Below are positions 8,623-17,546 of a stretch of 64,000 bases of DNA, one piece after another. Source of the DNA: Microbacterium sp. Au-Mic1 (lineage in GTDB: Bacteria > Actinomycetota > Actinomycetes > Actinomycetales > Microbacteriaceae). The stretch is taken from contig NZ_JAJTTF010000013.1 in NCBI RefSeq assembly GCF_021341785.1, positions 62,001 to 126,000 on the forward strand. Direction: 5' to 3'. The notes beneath the pieces were generated by a model that was not told where the DNA came from, ran no database searches, and saw only the letters and a program-made list of their open reading frames with translations. Within the stretch, counting starts at the first letter, position 1; every line of letters begins with the position of its first letter. Made by a program: the position numbers and the translations under genes.

Positions 8623-9162
8623 ATGGCTATCGGGGCGACGATCCACACGTTCGACGTGCAACTGGCGGACACCGACCGCGGCGTCTACGAGGACTACTCG
8701 CTGCGCGTCGCGCGGCACCCGTCCGAGACCGACGCCTACATGCTGACCCGGTTGCTCGCCTACGGGCTGGAGTTCGCCGCGGGCATCGCCTTCAGCGAGG
8801 GGCTCTCCAGCACGGAGGAGCCCGCCGTGGTCGTGCGCGACCTCACCGGGCGCACCACCGGCTGGATCGAGGTCGGCGCCCCCGATGCCGAGCGCCTGCA
8901 TTACGGATCCCGGCTGGCCGAGCGCACCGTCGTGTACACGCATCGGGATCCGGCCAAGGTCATGGCGCCGTGGGAGGGCAAGCGGATCCACCGCGCCGAG
9001 CACATCCGCGTCTACAGCTTCGATCCGGGCTTCATCGAGTCAGCGGTGCCCCTGCTGGAGCGCCGCAACAGCGTCACCATGACCGTCACCGAGCGCACGC
9101 TCTACCTCGACCTCAACGGCACGAGCCTGACGACGGCGATCCACGAGCACGAGCTCGGCTGA
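8623..9162 (+). CDS. YaeQ family protein
   Basis: 179 residues matching the YaeQ family throughout: an N-terminal beta-strand start (ATIHTFDVQLADTDRGVY), the signature ARHPSETDAYMLTRLLAYGL, and the PGFIESAVPLLERR segment. YaeQ has a PD-(D/E)XK nuclease-like fold, but no confirmed function is known to me. A TAAGGT box ends 9 nt before the ATG, consistent with a very short leader. It is convergent with the RND gene. Confidence 0.88.
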   Translation: MAIGATIHTFDVQLADTDRGVYEDYSLRVARHPSETDAYMLTRLLAYGLEFAAGIAFSEGLSSTEEPAVVVRDLTGRTTGWIEVGAPDAERLHYGSRLAERTVVYTHRDPAKVMAPWEGKRIHRAEHIRVYSFDPGFIESAVPLLERRNSVTMTVTERTLYLDLNGTSLTTAIHEHELG

Positions 9163-9184
9163 GGTCCTGCCCCGCGCCGCGGGC

Positions 9185-12100
9185 TCAGACGTCGGACAGG
9201 CCGTGCTCGCGCAGCTCGCGCCGGGTGGGGTGATGCGCGGGGGACTCCGCGCCTTCCACGTAGGCCGCCGCGATGGCGGACAACTGCGAGGTCGAGGTCG
9301 GCGGTTCGGACGGATCTGCCGCAGGCGCCGCCACGGGGGACGCCGAGGCGACCGCTTCTCCTGCTGCTTCGTCCGCGACCGCGGACGGCTCGCTCCCCTG
9401 CTCCGCCGCGGCCGGAGACCCGTTGCCCGAGGGCGCTTCCGGTGCCGTCGGGGTGCCCGGATCCGAGGTGTCCGTGCCGTCCGGTGATCCGCCGGCCTTC
9501 GCCGCGCGCCTCGCCGCCCGGCGCTCCTTCGCCCCCTCGACGAGGTTGTAGAGCGTCGGCAGCACGAGCAGCGTGAGCACGGTCGAGGACACGAGACCGC
9601 CGATCACGACGATCGCGAGCGGCTGCGAGATGAAACCGCCGTGCCCGGTGATGCCGAGGGCCATCGGGGTGAGCGCGAAGATCGTGGCGAGCGCGGTCAT
9701 CAGGATCGGGCGCAGACGCCGGGATCCGCCCGCGATCGTGGCGTCGTGCGCGTTCATCCCCTTCTCGCGGTACTGGTTCACGAGATCGACGAGCACGATC
9801 GCGTTCGTGACCACGATGCCGATGAGCATGAGCACACCGATGAGGGAGGCGACGCCGAGCGGCACGCCGGTCGCGATCTGCAGCAGGATCGCGCCGGTCG
9901 CCGCGAACGGCACCGAGCTCAGCAGGAGGATCGGCTGGCGCAGCGACTTGAAGGTCGCCACCATCACGATGTAGACGATGAGGATCGCCGCGAGCATCGC
10001 CAGTCCGAGCTGGCCGAACGCGTCCTGCTGCTGCGTGACCACGCCGCCGAGCGATGCGTCGGCCCCCGAGGGGAGCTTGGCGTTCGTGATCGCCTTCGAC
10101 ACCGAGGCCGAGGCACTCGCCAGGTCGTTCCCCTTCGGGGTGACCGAGACGGTCGCGGTGCGCTGTCCGCGCTGGGTCGTGACCGACGCCGGGCTCTCGC
10201 TCTGCTGCACGGTCGCGATCGCATCGAGCCGGATCAGGCCCGCGCGACTCGGGACGGTGAGCGCCTTCAGCTCGTCGACCGTGGTCGGCGGGTTCGCACT
10301 CTGCAGGTAGACGGTGAGCGAGGATCCGTCGATCTCCACGGATCCGATCTGCTGCGGGCGCATCGCCTGCGAGACGATCCCGCCGACCGCGACCTCGCTG
10401 AGCCCCGCCTTCGCCGCGGCAGCGCGGTCGACCTGCACGGAGATGTACGGGAGGGAGGCGGAGAGGTTGCTGGTGACCTGGTTCACACCGGCCGAGCCCT
10501 TGAGCTCGGTCACCAGCGCATCGGTCGCCGTGGTGAGGGTCTTCTCGTCCGGCGCGGTGATCTTCACCTGGATGTCGCTGGATCCGAAGCCCTCCGAGGC
10601 CGCGATCGTGATGTCGCCGACACCGTCGAGCTTCTTCACGGCGGCGCGGACATCGGCCTGCACGGTCTCCTGATTCGCGGACGGATCCGTCGTGATCGAG
10701 TAGGTGATGCCGGCGCCGCCACCGGAGAACGCGTCCCGCAGGGCGGATCCGCTGGATCCGATCGAGACCTGCACGGTCTTGATGCCGTGGATGTCCTTGA
10801 TCGCCTCCTCGACCTTCTGCGCCGCGGTGTCCTCGGCCTCGAGGCTCGGCGCCTGGCCCAGAGACTGGGTCATCGTGAAGGTGTTCTGGCCGCTGGATCC
10901 GAGGAAGTTGATCTTCATCAGCGGGGCGGCCGCCATCGTGCCGATGAGCACGACGACCGCGAGCACCAGCGTGGTCCACGAGTGCTTGAGCGTCCAGCGC
11001 AGGATCGGCAGATAGCGGCGCTGCAGCCAGTTCGGCGGGGCGTCCTCGTGCTCGGGGTCGATCGCGTGGCCGTCCGGGCCGAGCAGCGGCTTGCCCGGGC
11101 GCAGGAACCAGTACGCGAGCACCGGCACGATCGTGAGGGCGACGAGCAGCGACGCCGTCATCGCGATGGTCACCGTGAGGGCGAACGGTCGGAACAGCTC
11201 CCCGGTCATGTCGCCGACGAAGGCGATCGGCAGGAACACGGCGACCGTGGTGATGGTCGAGGCGGTGACCGCCATCGCGACCTCGCGCACGGCGCTGAGG
11301 ATCGCGGTCTTCTTGTCGGCGCCCTGCACGTAGTGCCGCTTGATGTTCTCGATCACGACGATCGAGTCGTCGACGACGCGGCCGATCGCGATCGTGAGCG
11401 CGCCGAGCGTGAGGATGTTGAGCGAGTAGCCGAAGGCCTGGATCCCGATGAACGTGATGAGCACGCTGGTCGGGATCGAGATCGCGGTGACCAGGGTCGA
11501 GCGCACCGAGAGCAGGAAGACCAGGATGATGAGCACGGCGAAGAGCAGGCCCAGCAGCCCCTCCTGAGCGAGCGACTCGATCGACTGCTGGATGAACGGC
11601 GCCTGGTCGAACACCGTGGTGAACGTCGCGCCCGGCAGGTCCTTCTTGAGCTGCGGGATCAGCGCGGTGACGGCCTTCGACACGTCGACCGTGTTCGCCG
11701 ACGGCAGCTTGGTCACTGCGATCGTGAGCGCGGTCTTGCCGTCGACACGAGAGAGCGAGGTGACCGGATCCCCGTCGATCTCGACCTTCGCCACGGCCCC
11801 GATCGTGGTGGGGGCCGCCGCGGGTGCGCCGGGCGTCGCCGCCGTCGGGATCAGCGGGATCGCCTGCACCTGCTCGACGCTGGTGAGCTTCTCCCCCGTC
11901 TGCACGGTGAGCGTGTTGTCGTTCTCCGTGATCGACCCGCCCGGGAACAGGGTGCCGTTCTGCTGCAGCGCATCCTTGATCGCGCTCGAGGAGAGCCCCG
12001 CCGCCAGCAGGGCGGTGGTGTCGGGCGTGATCGTGAGGCGCTTGCCCTGGCCGCCGACGAGCGAAGCCGCGTTGACGCCCTTGAGCCGCTCGATCTTCGG

Positions 12101-12583
12101 AATGATCGTGTTCGTGAGGCGCTGCTGCGCCGCCTCCGCGTCGGAGAAGCCGGTGACCGCGACCTGGATCACGGGGAAGTCGTCGATCGACGCCGTGATG
12201 ACCTGCGGATCCACGCCGTCGGGCAGCTGCGACTTGATCCGACCGATCGCCTGGTTGATCTTCTGTTCGGCCGTCGCGAGGTTGGTCCCGTAGGCGAAGG
12301 ACGCCTGGATCACGGAGGAGTTCGTCGTGCTCGTCGCGGTCGAGGTGTCCAGGCCAGGGACGCCCTGGATCGCCGTCTCGATCGGGGTGGACACGTCGTG
12401 CTCGACGACCTCGGGCGAGGCGCCGGGGTAGCTGGCGACGATCGCGAGCTGCGGGAACTCGATCGACGGGATCAGCTCCTGCTTCAGGTTCGTGAGCGCG
12501 AGGCCGCCGAACACGGCGGCGACGATCGTGATGAGCGCGATCAGGGCGCGGTTGCGCAGGCTCAGGACGGCGAGTGTGGACAC
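9185..12583 (-). CDS. RND-superfamily efflux transporter (AcrB/SwrC-like)
   Basis: Proton-driven exporter, 1132 residues, the usual 1000-1050 plus a tail. The N-terminus reads LSLRNRALIALITIV, then the porter-domain start YPGASPEVVEHDVSTPIE. The TM4 proton-relay motif is GRVVDDSIVVIENIKRHY, and the protein has the usual two-half layout with 12 membrane segments. The last ~110 residues are Ala/Pro/Ser-rich and acidic and end PTRRELREHGLSDV, a short basic motif I have seen at the ends of other actinobacterial proteins. There is no membrane-fusion partner or outer-membrane channel nearby, as usual for Gram-positive SwrC-like pumps. Substrate unknown. Confidence 0.9.
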   Translation of the reverse strand: MSTLAVLSLRNRALIALITIVAAVFGGLALTNLKQELIPSIEFPQLAIVASYPGASPEVVEHDVSTPIETAIQGVPGLDTSTATSTTNSSVIQASFAYGTNLATAEQKINQAIGRIKSQLPDGVDPQVITASIDDFPVIQVAVTGFSDAEAAQQRLTNTIIPKIERLKGVNAASLVGGQGKRLTITPDTTALLAAGLSSSAIKDALQQNGTLFPGGSITENDNTLTVQTGEKLTSVEQVQAIPLIPTAATPGAPAAAPTTIGAVAKVEIDGDPVTSLSRVDGKTALTIAVTKLPSANTVDVSKAVTALIPQLKKDLPGATFTTVFDQAPFIQQSIESLAQEGLLGLLFAVLIILVFLLSVRSTLVTAISIPTSVLITFIGIQAFGYSLNILTLGALTIAIGRVVDDSIVVIENIKRHYVQGADKKTAILSAVREVAMAVTASTITTVAVFLPIAFVGDMTGELFRPFALTVTIAMTASLLVALTIVPVLAYWFLRPGKPLLGPDGHAIDPEHEDAPPNWLQRRYLPILRWTLKHSWTTLVLAVVVLIGTMAAAPLMKINFLGSSGQNTFTMTQSLGQAPSLEAEDTAAQKVEEAIKDIHGIKTVQVSIGSSGSALRDAFSGGGAGITYSITTDPSANQETVQADVRAAVKKLDGVGDITIAASEGFGSSDIQVKITAPDEKTLTTATDALVTELKGSAGVNQVTSNLSASLPYISVQVDRAAAAKAGLSEVAVGGIVSQAMRPQQIGSVEIDGSSLTVYLQSANPPTTVDELKALTVPSRAGLIRLDAIATVQQSESPASVTTQRGQRTATVSVTPKGNDLASASASVSKAITNAKLPSGADASLGGVVTQQQDAFGQLGLAMLAAILIVYIVMVATFKSLRQPILLLSSVPFAATGAILLQIATGVPLGVASLIGVLMLIGIVVTNAIVLVDLVNQYREKGMNAHDATIAGGSRRLRPILMTALATIFALTPMALGITGHGGFISQPLAIVVIGGLVSSTVLTLLVLPTLYNLVEGAKERRAARRAAKAGGSPDGTDTSDPGTPTAPEAPSGNGSPAAAEQGSEPSAVADEAAGEAVASASPVAAPAADPSEPPTSTSQLSAIAAAYVEGAESPAHHPTRRELREHGLSDV

Positions 12584-12707
12584 GTCGGATCCTCTCGATC
12601 AGTGCGTGCGGACGGCCGGTGCGCAGCCTGCGGCACGGGGTGACCCCGAATACGTGATGAGTCTAGATGCGTTCGTGTATCGAGATCTCCCGCCCGACCG
12701 CCCCGTC

Positions 12708-12713
12708 TATTCT
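12708..12713 (+). promoter_or_regulatory. Leaderless -10 box of dimethylargininase
   Basis: TATTCT ends 6 nt before the ATG at 12720, fixing that ATG as the likely first codon. Confidence 0.55.
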
Positions 12714-12719
12714 GGGACG

Positions 12720-13481
12720 ATGTCGCGCCTCCTCGTCCGCCGTCCTTCGCCCCGCCTCGCCGAAGGCGAGCTCACGCACCTCGAGCGGGTCCCGGTGGAT
12801 CCGGAACTCGCACTGCGGCAGTGGGAGGCCTACGTCGAGGTGTACCGCTCCCTCGGCTGGGACGTGATCGACATCGATCCCGACGACGCGCACGCCGACG
12901 GGGTGTTCGTCGAGGACACCGTGGTCATGTTCGGCGACATCGCCCTGCTCACCCGGCCCGGCGCCGACTCGCGGCGCGGCGAGATCGACACGACCCGTGC
13001 GGCCCTCGAGAAGGCGGGCATCGAGTTCGCCGCGATCGAGGCGCCCGGAACGCTCGACGGCGGAGACGTGCTCAAGGTCGGCCGCACGGTCTACGTCGGG
13101 CAGACCCTGCGCACGAACGCCGAGGGGATCCGGCAGATGGACGCGCTGCTCGCCCCGCGCGGCTGGACCGTCGTCCCGGTCGAGGTCACCAAGGTGCTGC
13201 ACCTGAAGAGCGGCGTCACCGCCCTGCCCGACGGCACCGTGATCGGCTATCCGCCGCTCGTCGACGACCCGACGATCTACCCGCAGTTCCTCGCGGTGCC
13301 GGAGGAGCACGGCACGGCCGTCGTCGTGCTCGACGAGAACACGGTGCTGATGTCGGCCGATGCCCCGCAGAGCGCGCAGCTCTTCCGGGATCGCGGCCTC
13401 ACGGTGATCGAGACCCCCGTCTCCGAGTTCGAGAAGCTCGAAGGCTGCGTGACCTGCCTGTCGGTGCGCGTGCGGGACTGA
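12720..13481 (+). CDS. ddaH: N(G),N(G)-dimethylarginine dimethylaminohydrolase (dimethylargininase)
   Basis: Guanidino-group-modifying enzyme of the amidinotransferase/arginine deiminase superfamily, hydrolysing methylated arginine to citrulline. 253 residues, typical for bacterial DDAH. Active-site features are FVEDTVVMF, the TLDGGDVLKVG block, His161 in LHLKSGVTAL, and Cys246 in the final CVTCLSVRV. The start at 12720 is chosen over upstream in-frame ATGs because homology begins at MSRLLVRRPSP and a TATTCT box sits 6 nt upstream. Ornithine- or arginine-type substrates remain possible. Confidence 0.87.
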   Translation: MSRLLVRRPSPRLAEGELTHLERVPVDPELALRQWEAYVEVYRSLGWDVIDIDPDDAHADGVFVEDTVVMFGDIALLTRPGADSRRGEIDTTRAALEKAGIEFAAIEAPGTLDGGDVLKVGRTVYVGQTLRTNAEGIRQMDALLAPRGWTVVPVEVTKVLHLKSGVTALPDGTVIGYPPLVDDPTIYPQFLAVPEEHGTAVVVLDENTVLMSADAPQSAQLFRDRGLTVIETPVSEFEKLEGCVTCLSVRVRD

Positions 13482-13500
13482 GCCGGACCCGGCCCCGGCC

Positions 13501-13866
13501 TCAGCCGGCGATGGCCGCGCCGAGCGCGAGCCCGGCGATCGCGGCGAGGATCCCGAGCAGCAGCATCCCGGCGGCGTTGAACGCGGCTGCGCGCGAGGAT
13601 CCGTCCCGCCAGAGCGCGACGGTGTCGAGCATGGCGGTGCTGAACGTGGTGTAGCCGCCGAGCAGACCCGCGCCGACGATGAAGGCGGCGCCCGGGAACC
13701 CCCCGGTGATCAACCCGAGCGCGAACGATCCGGTGAGGTTGATCACCAGGACACCCCAGGGGTACCGCGAGCCGACGAGGCGGGCGACCCCGAGGTCGAC
13801 GAGATAGCGCAGCCCCGCGCCCGCGCCTCCGGAGAGAGCGGCGAACAGGAAGGTGAGCGGGGTCAT
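13501..13866 (-). CDS. crcB: CrcB/Fluc fluoride channel subunit 2
   Basis: Small four-helix membrane protein, 121 residues, that with its neighbour would form a dual-topology fluoride exporter. Motifs are the N-terminal GGAGAGLRYLV helix, PWGVLVINLTGSFALG and the GGYTTFSTAMLD segment that breaks helix 3 in this family. The ATG overlaps the stop of the upstream crcB (ATGA at 13863-13866), so translation is coupled. Paired crcB genes are common in actinobacteria and firmicutes. Confidence 0.9.
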   Translation of the reverse strand: MTPLTFLFAALSGGAGAGLRYLVDLGVARLVGSRYPWGVLVINLTGSFALGLITGGFPGAAFIVGAGLLGGYTTFSTAMLDTVALWRDGSSRAAAFNAAGMLLLGILAAIAGLALGAAIAG

Positions 13867-14294
13867 CCGTGCGCCTGCGTGTGCGCCGCGCGGGGGCGTG
13901 CCCAGCGCCAGCGGCCAGGCCGGCCGGCGCCGAGACCGAGCGCCGCGGCACCGATGCCCAGCACGACGCTGCCGATCGCATACGCCGCGGCGAGCCAGGG
14001 CTGGGCGTGCCACAGCGTCACCGTGCCGACGGCGAACGCACTGTAGGTGGTGAACCCGCCGAGCACACCGGTGCCCAGCAGCACCCGCACCGCATGCGAG
14101 CCGGGCAGCCGCGCGGCGAGCACGCCGATCAGGAAGGCGCCGACCACGTTGGCGATGAGTGTGGCCCAGGGCACGGCGGACAGCCCGTGACCGCTCGGCG
14201 TCGGCAGCGCCAGCCCCAGACCGAGCCGTGCGGCGGTGCCGATCACGCCCCCGACCACCACGAGCGCGAGGCGGAGCGGGACGGGCGAGTTCAC
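13863..14294 (-). CDS. crcB: CrcB/Fluc fluoride channel subunit 1
   Basis: Second fluoride-channel subunit, 143 residues from the GTG at 14294. Motifs are GGVIGTAARLGLGLA, PWATLIANVVGAFLIG and GGFTTYSAFAVGTVTLW, with a basic Arg-rich C-terminus. The GTG at 14294 is preferred to the one at 14327 because TAGGCT ends 7 nt before it and homology starts at NSPVPLRLALVVVGG. There is no room for a fluoride riboswitch in such a leaderless transcript. Confidence 0.9.
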   Translation of the reverse strand: MNSPVPLRLALVVVGGVIGTAARLGLGLALPTPSGHGLSAVPWATLIANVVGAFLIGVLAARLPGSHAVRVLLGTGVLGGFTTYSAFAVGTVTLWHAQPWLAAAYAIGSVVLGIGAAALGLGAGRPGRWRWARPRAAHTQAHG

Positions 14295-14301
14295 GCCCGT
14301 C

Positions 14302-14307
14302 AGCCTA
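14302..14307 (-). promoter_or_regulatory. Leaderless -10 box of the crcB pair
   Basis: TAGGCT on the minus strand ends 7 nt before the GTG at 14294. Confidence 0.55.
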
Positions 14308-14441
14308 GACCTCGCGCCCCGGCGCACTCGACGAACGGCACGCGGTTGGCCCTGCTGCCAGCCCGGTTACGTAGACTCGGCCGGGTGGCGGGGGACCTGC
14401 CCGGCCGCCCTGCCGATGCGGCCGAGGAGGACGATGCACGC

Positions 14442-15122
14442 GTGACTATGAGGTCGGCCTTCGGCTGGTCGCGGCTGCTGACCGCGGCCGTGTGCGGAGT
14501 CGCCCTCGTGGACCGTCTGTTCTGGGGTCTGGGCTCGCAGACCATCGCCGGTCAGAACTTCCTCGCGTACCTCACGATCGAGTCGAACATCGTGTTCGCG
14601 GTCCTCGCCCTGATCGCCGGGATCATCGCGCTGCGCACGCCGGAGGATCCCGCCTGGCTCACCACCGCCCGCGCGGTCGTGCTGAGCTGGACCATCACGG
14701 CGGGGCTCGCGTTCGCCCTCATCGTCTGGCAGGCGGGACTGCACGGCATTCCGATCTGGGTACCGTGGTCCGACGTGGTGCTGCATTTCGTGCTTCCGGC
14801 ATGGACCGTCATCGCCTGGGTCTTCGGCCCCGGCCGGCGCACGGCCTCCTGGCGGATCGTGCCCTACGTGCTGCTGTACCCCGCCGCCTGGGGCGTCTTC
14901 ACGATCTGGCGGGGCGGCGTGGTCGGCTGGTACCCGTATTACTTCCTCGATCCGCGGCAGGTGTCGGGCCTGCCCGAGATGATCGTCACCTGCCTGATCG
15001 CGCTGGCGATCTTCGCCCTGGTCGCGAGCGGTCTGGTGGCGCTGAGCCGGTTGCCCACCATGGCGCGGACGGATCTGGCGAGACCGTCGCGGGCGGATGC
15101 CGAAGGATCGGATCCGCACTGA
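14442..15122 (+). CDS. Pr6Pr-family integral membrane protein
   Basis: 226 residues with about six hydrophobic segments. Family-like features are the first-helix region ALVDRLFWGLGS, the ESNIVFAVLALIAG segment, HFVLPAWTVIAWVFGPGRR and YPYYFLDPRQVSG before the last helices. No biochemical role is established for this family as far as I know. GAGGAGGA near 14424 supports the GTG at 14442 (spacing about 11 nt); the ATG at 14448 is an alternative. It ends 2 nt before the stop of the convergent amine oxidase. Confidence 0.7.
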   Translation: MTMRSAFGWSRLLTAAVCGVALVDRLFWGLGSQTIAGQNFLAYLTIESNIVFAVLALIAGIIALRTPEDPAWLTTARAVVLSWTITAGLAFALIVWQAGLHGIPIWVPWSDVVLHFVLPAWTVIAWVFGPGRRTASWRIVPYVLLYPAAWGVFTIWRGGVVGWYPYYFLDPRQVSGLPEMIVTCLIALAIFALVASGLVALSRLPTMARTDLARPSRADAEGSDPH

Positions 15123-15124
15123 GG

Positions 15125-16510
15125 TCAGGGCGTGGGCGTCGCCGCGACGAAGACACGCAGGGACTCGCGGACGACGGCCTCCGCATCGCCGTCTCCGAGC
15201 TTCGCGAAGGTCTCCGCCTCGGGGCCGCCGACGAGACCCACGAGCACGGGCCTGCCGGTGACGGGCTGGAGGTTCAGCCAGGTGCGGACTGGGGCGTCAC
15301 CGCCCACGACGTGCCACAGGTCGGCGTCGACGTTCCAGAACGCCTCGTCGAACTGCACCCACACCGTCTCCACGTATCCCGAGGCGAGGGCCGCGATCGC
15401 ACCCCGGTGCGCGAACGGCAGCGGCGGGGCGAACTCGATCGCCCCGTGCTGCAGCACGCCGAGCGGGGCCGTCACGATCACACGATCGAAGGACAGCGAC
15501 TCGCCGGTGCCCAGGCGCAGACTCACTCCCGAGTCGTCGTAGGCGATGCGCGTCACCGGCGACGCGAGTGTGACCTTGATGCCGTCGAGGGGAGTGTTCA
15601 CGAGCACGCCGACGTCGCCGTCGGCGCCCACGAGGGAGTCGGGCACGAACGTCGGCGGGAACCAGCTCGACGCCTTCTCCACATCCGCGCCCGTGGTGGC
15701 CTGCAGCCACGCGAGCGCCGCGGCGAGCGCCGGATCGGCGGGGTCGGCGCCGGCGGCTTTGAGTGCGGCGTCGACCGGAATGTCGGCCGGTGCGTTCGCC
15801 GCCTGCTCGATCGCGTGCCGCAGCGGCGCCTCGTCGACCGCGGGCGCCGCCCCGTCCTTCGACCAGCCCGTGGGGGTGTCGAACGTCAGCCGGTGGATGC
15901 CCTGCGCGGCCAGCTCGCCGCCCAGCGTCCCCGCTTCCTCGCCCGCGGAGAGCCACGCGCCCAGTTGCACCGGGATCGGCCACTTCTTGTCCGCGACCGA
16001 GTGGATCCGCCCGCCGGTGCGCTCGCGCGCCTCGAACACCGTCACCGTGCGCCCCGCGTCGGTGAGAGCGCGTGCGGCGGCGGCCCCGGCGGCACCGGCG
16101 CCGACCACGGCGACGCGCTCGCCGCTCGTCGAGGCTGCGATGACCAGGGCGGCGGCCCGCTGCCCCGCGTCGATCGCGCCCGGGACCGTTCCGGGATGAT
16201 CCGGATCCGTCGTCTCGCCGGAGAGGAACACGCGATCGCCGATCGGCTCCGCGAGATCCGTGCGCAGCTGAGGCGTCGCCCCGGCCGGCAGATAGCTCAT
16301 CGCGCCGCGCGAGTACGCGTCCGTCGACCAGGTGCTGCGCATCCACGCGGTGGGCTCCGGCGCGGCGCCGGGCGGCACCGTCGGCGTCGGCGAGGGCGGG
16401 GCGGTGGTGGGCGACCTCGTGGGCTGCGGCCCGGGGGTGCAGGCCGCGAGGACGACCGCGACGGCACCGGCTCCGGCGCCGACGAGCAGGGTTCGCCGCG
16501 AGATGCCCAT
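15125..16510 (-). CDS. Tat-exported lipoprotein flavin amine oxidase with circularly permuted domain order
   Basis: FAD-dependent oxidoreductase of the monoamine/polyamine oxidase family, 461 residues. The N-terminus SRRTLLVGAGAGAVAVVLAAC combines a twin-arginine signal with a lipobox (Cys24). Residues 51-121, including WSTDAYSRGAMSYLPAG and LSGETTDPDHPGTVPGA, are the segment that normally closes this family. They are followed by the segment that normally opens it: the dinucleotide loop VAVVGAGAAGAAAARAL at 133-149 and ERTGGRIHSV. The protein ends soon after GDGDAEAVVRESLRVFV, the usual stop-point before the moved segment. No second copy of the moved block is present. TAGGCT lies 9 nt before the ATG. 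Substrate unknown. Confidence 0.85.
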   Translation of the reverse strand: MGISRRTLLVGAGAGAVAVVLAACTPGPQPTRSPTTAPPSPTPTVPPGAAPEPTAWMRSTWSTDAYSRGAMSYLPAGATPQLRTDLAEPIGDRVFLSGETTDPDHPGTVPGAIDAGQRAAALVIAASTSGERVAVVGAGAAGAAAARALTDAGRTVTVFEARERTGGRIHSVADKKWPIPVQLGAWLSAGEEAGTLGGELAAQGIHRLTFDTPTGWSKDGAAPAVDEAPLRHAIEQAANAPADIPVDAALKAAGADPADPALAAALAWLQATTGADVEKASSWFPPTFVPDSLVGADGDVGVLVNTPLDGIKVTLASPVTRIAYDDSGVSLRLGTGESLSFDRVIVTAPLGVLQHGAIEFAPPLPFAHRGAIAALASGYVETVWVQFDEAFWNVDADLWHVVGGDAPVRTWLNLQPVTGRPVLVGLVGGPEAETFAKLGDGDAEAVVRESLRVFVAATPTP

Positions 16511-16549
16511 CGTGGTGCCAGCCTATCCCGGGCGTCGGGAAGGTCACCC

Positions 16550-16658
16550 GGGTCGTTGAGCGAGCAGCGGCGAAGGAGCAGCGAGACGAAACGCCGTGCC
16601 CTTGCGTGAGCGCCGCGTTTCGGCTCGGTCGCCTGCGGCGTCCTCGCTCAACGACCCC
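16550..16658. repeat. Dispersed palindromic repeat, family I, copy 3
   Basis: GGGTCGTTGAGCGAG at the left and CTCGCTCAACGACCCC at the right, with inner GAGACGAAACGCC and GCGTTTCGGCTC. It lies downstream of the MerR regulator gene and upstream of the amine oxidase, both on the minus strand. Its right half (GGTCGCCTGCGGCGTCCTCGC) is identical over at least 20 nt to the right half of copy 1. Confidence 0.85.
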
Positions 16659-16674
16659 GGGGATCCGGATCCGA

Positions 16675-17517
16675 TTACAGGTTGCCGTCGGCGTAGATGC
16701 GGAGCGCGTCGCGGACGAACTCCGCGCCGGCGGTGCCCGTGGCTCCCCGCTCCGTCCCGGCGCGGTCGGCACCGGTGGCGTAGTTCGCACCGAAGCGCGG
16801 GTCCGCCACGTACATCTCGCCGAGTCCGATCACGTAGGCCTTGCGGTCGCCGGCAGCCCCGTAGGCGGGTGTGCCGGGGATGCCGGTGAGCCACTCGACG
16901 TGACGGCGCGCCACGTCCTGCGCCTCGGGCGAGGCCGGGTCCGCGCCCGCCTCGGCGAGCGCGATCCAGTCGGCGCCGAGGTCGACGACGCGCTGCTTCC
17001 ACGCCGCCTTCTCCTCCGCGCTCAGCCCGCGCCACCAGCGGTCGCCGTCGGCGTAGGCCTTGGTGCCCCAGCGGGTCTCGACCTCGTCCTGGTACTGGGT
17101 GTGGTCGAAGCCGTCGAACATGTTCTCGGGCATGAGGTCCTCTCCTTCTCTCAATGTGGTGATGGTGTTCTCGACCGACGCGATCTGTCGCGACAGCCTG
17201 GTCTGCTCTGCGCGCAGCAGCGCGAGGTGCTTCTCGAGGGCGGCCGCCTCGATCGCGATGTTCGCCGACCGAGGGGATCCGGATCCCTCCGCGACCTCCC
17301 CGACCGCCTCGGCGATCGCCGGCAGCCCCAGCCCCAGCTCGCGCAGGAGCAGGATGCGCTGCAGCCGCAGGAGCGCGCCCTGGTCGTAGTGCCGGTAGCC
17401 GTTCGAGGCGACCCGCGTCGGCGGCAGCAGGCCGATGTCGTCGTAGTGCCGCAGCGTGCGGCTCGTCGTGCCGGTCAGCCGCGCGATCTCCTGAATCGAC
17501 CAGTCCCGGTACGTCAT
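16675..17517 (-). CDS. MerR-family regulator with TipAS antibiotic-recognition domain
   Basis: Ligand-sensing transcription activator like TipA, 280 residues. The N-terminal winged helix has SIQEIARLTGTTSRTLRHYDD, then the dimerisation coiled coil with EKHLALLRAEQTRLSRQIA. The C-terminal TipAS domain has FDGFDHTQYQDEVETRWG and RHVEWLTGIPGTPAY. The start is fixed by AGGAGGAG just upstream. The promoter ahead of it has the long 19-nt spacer and dyad typical of MerR-controlled genes, so it probably regulates itself. No obvious target operon is attached; thiopeptide-type ligands are an inference from the family. Confidence 0.92.
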   Translation of the reverse strand: MTYRDWSIQEIARLTGTTSRTLRHYDDIGLLPPTRVASNGYRHYDQGALLRLQRILLLRELGLGLPAIAEAVGEVAEGSGSPRSANIAIEAAALEKHLALLRAEQTRLSRQIASVENTITTLREGEDLMPENMFDGFDHTQYQDEVETRWGTKAYADGDRWWRGLSAEEKAAWKQRVVDLGADWIALAEAGADPASPEAQDVARRHVEWLTGIPGTPAYGAAGDRKAYVIGLGEMYVADPRFGANYATGADRAGTERGATGTAGAEFVRDALRIYADGNL

Positions 17518-17546
17518 GGGCTCCTCCTTCCGTCGTCGATATGACC

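Noticed and set aside
9641..12643. A 1000-codon open frame on the plus strand opposite the RND gene
   Set aside because: The translation is an Arg/Asp/Glu-rich shadow caused by GC-rich third positions; the minus-strand RND protein has clear homology along its length.
13501..14294. Duplicate crcB genes read as a recent duplication
   Set aside because: The two proteins differ strongly in sequence, and paired heteromeric CrcB genes are common.
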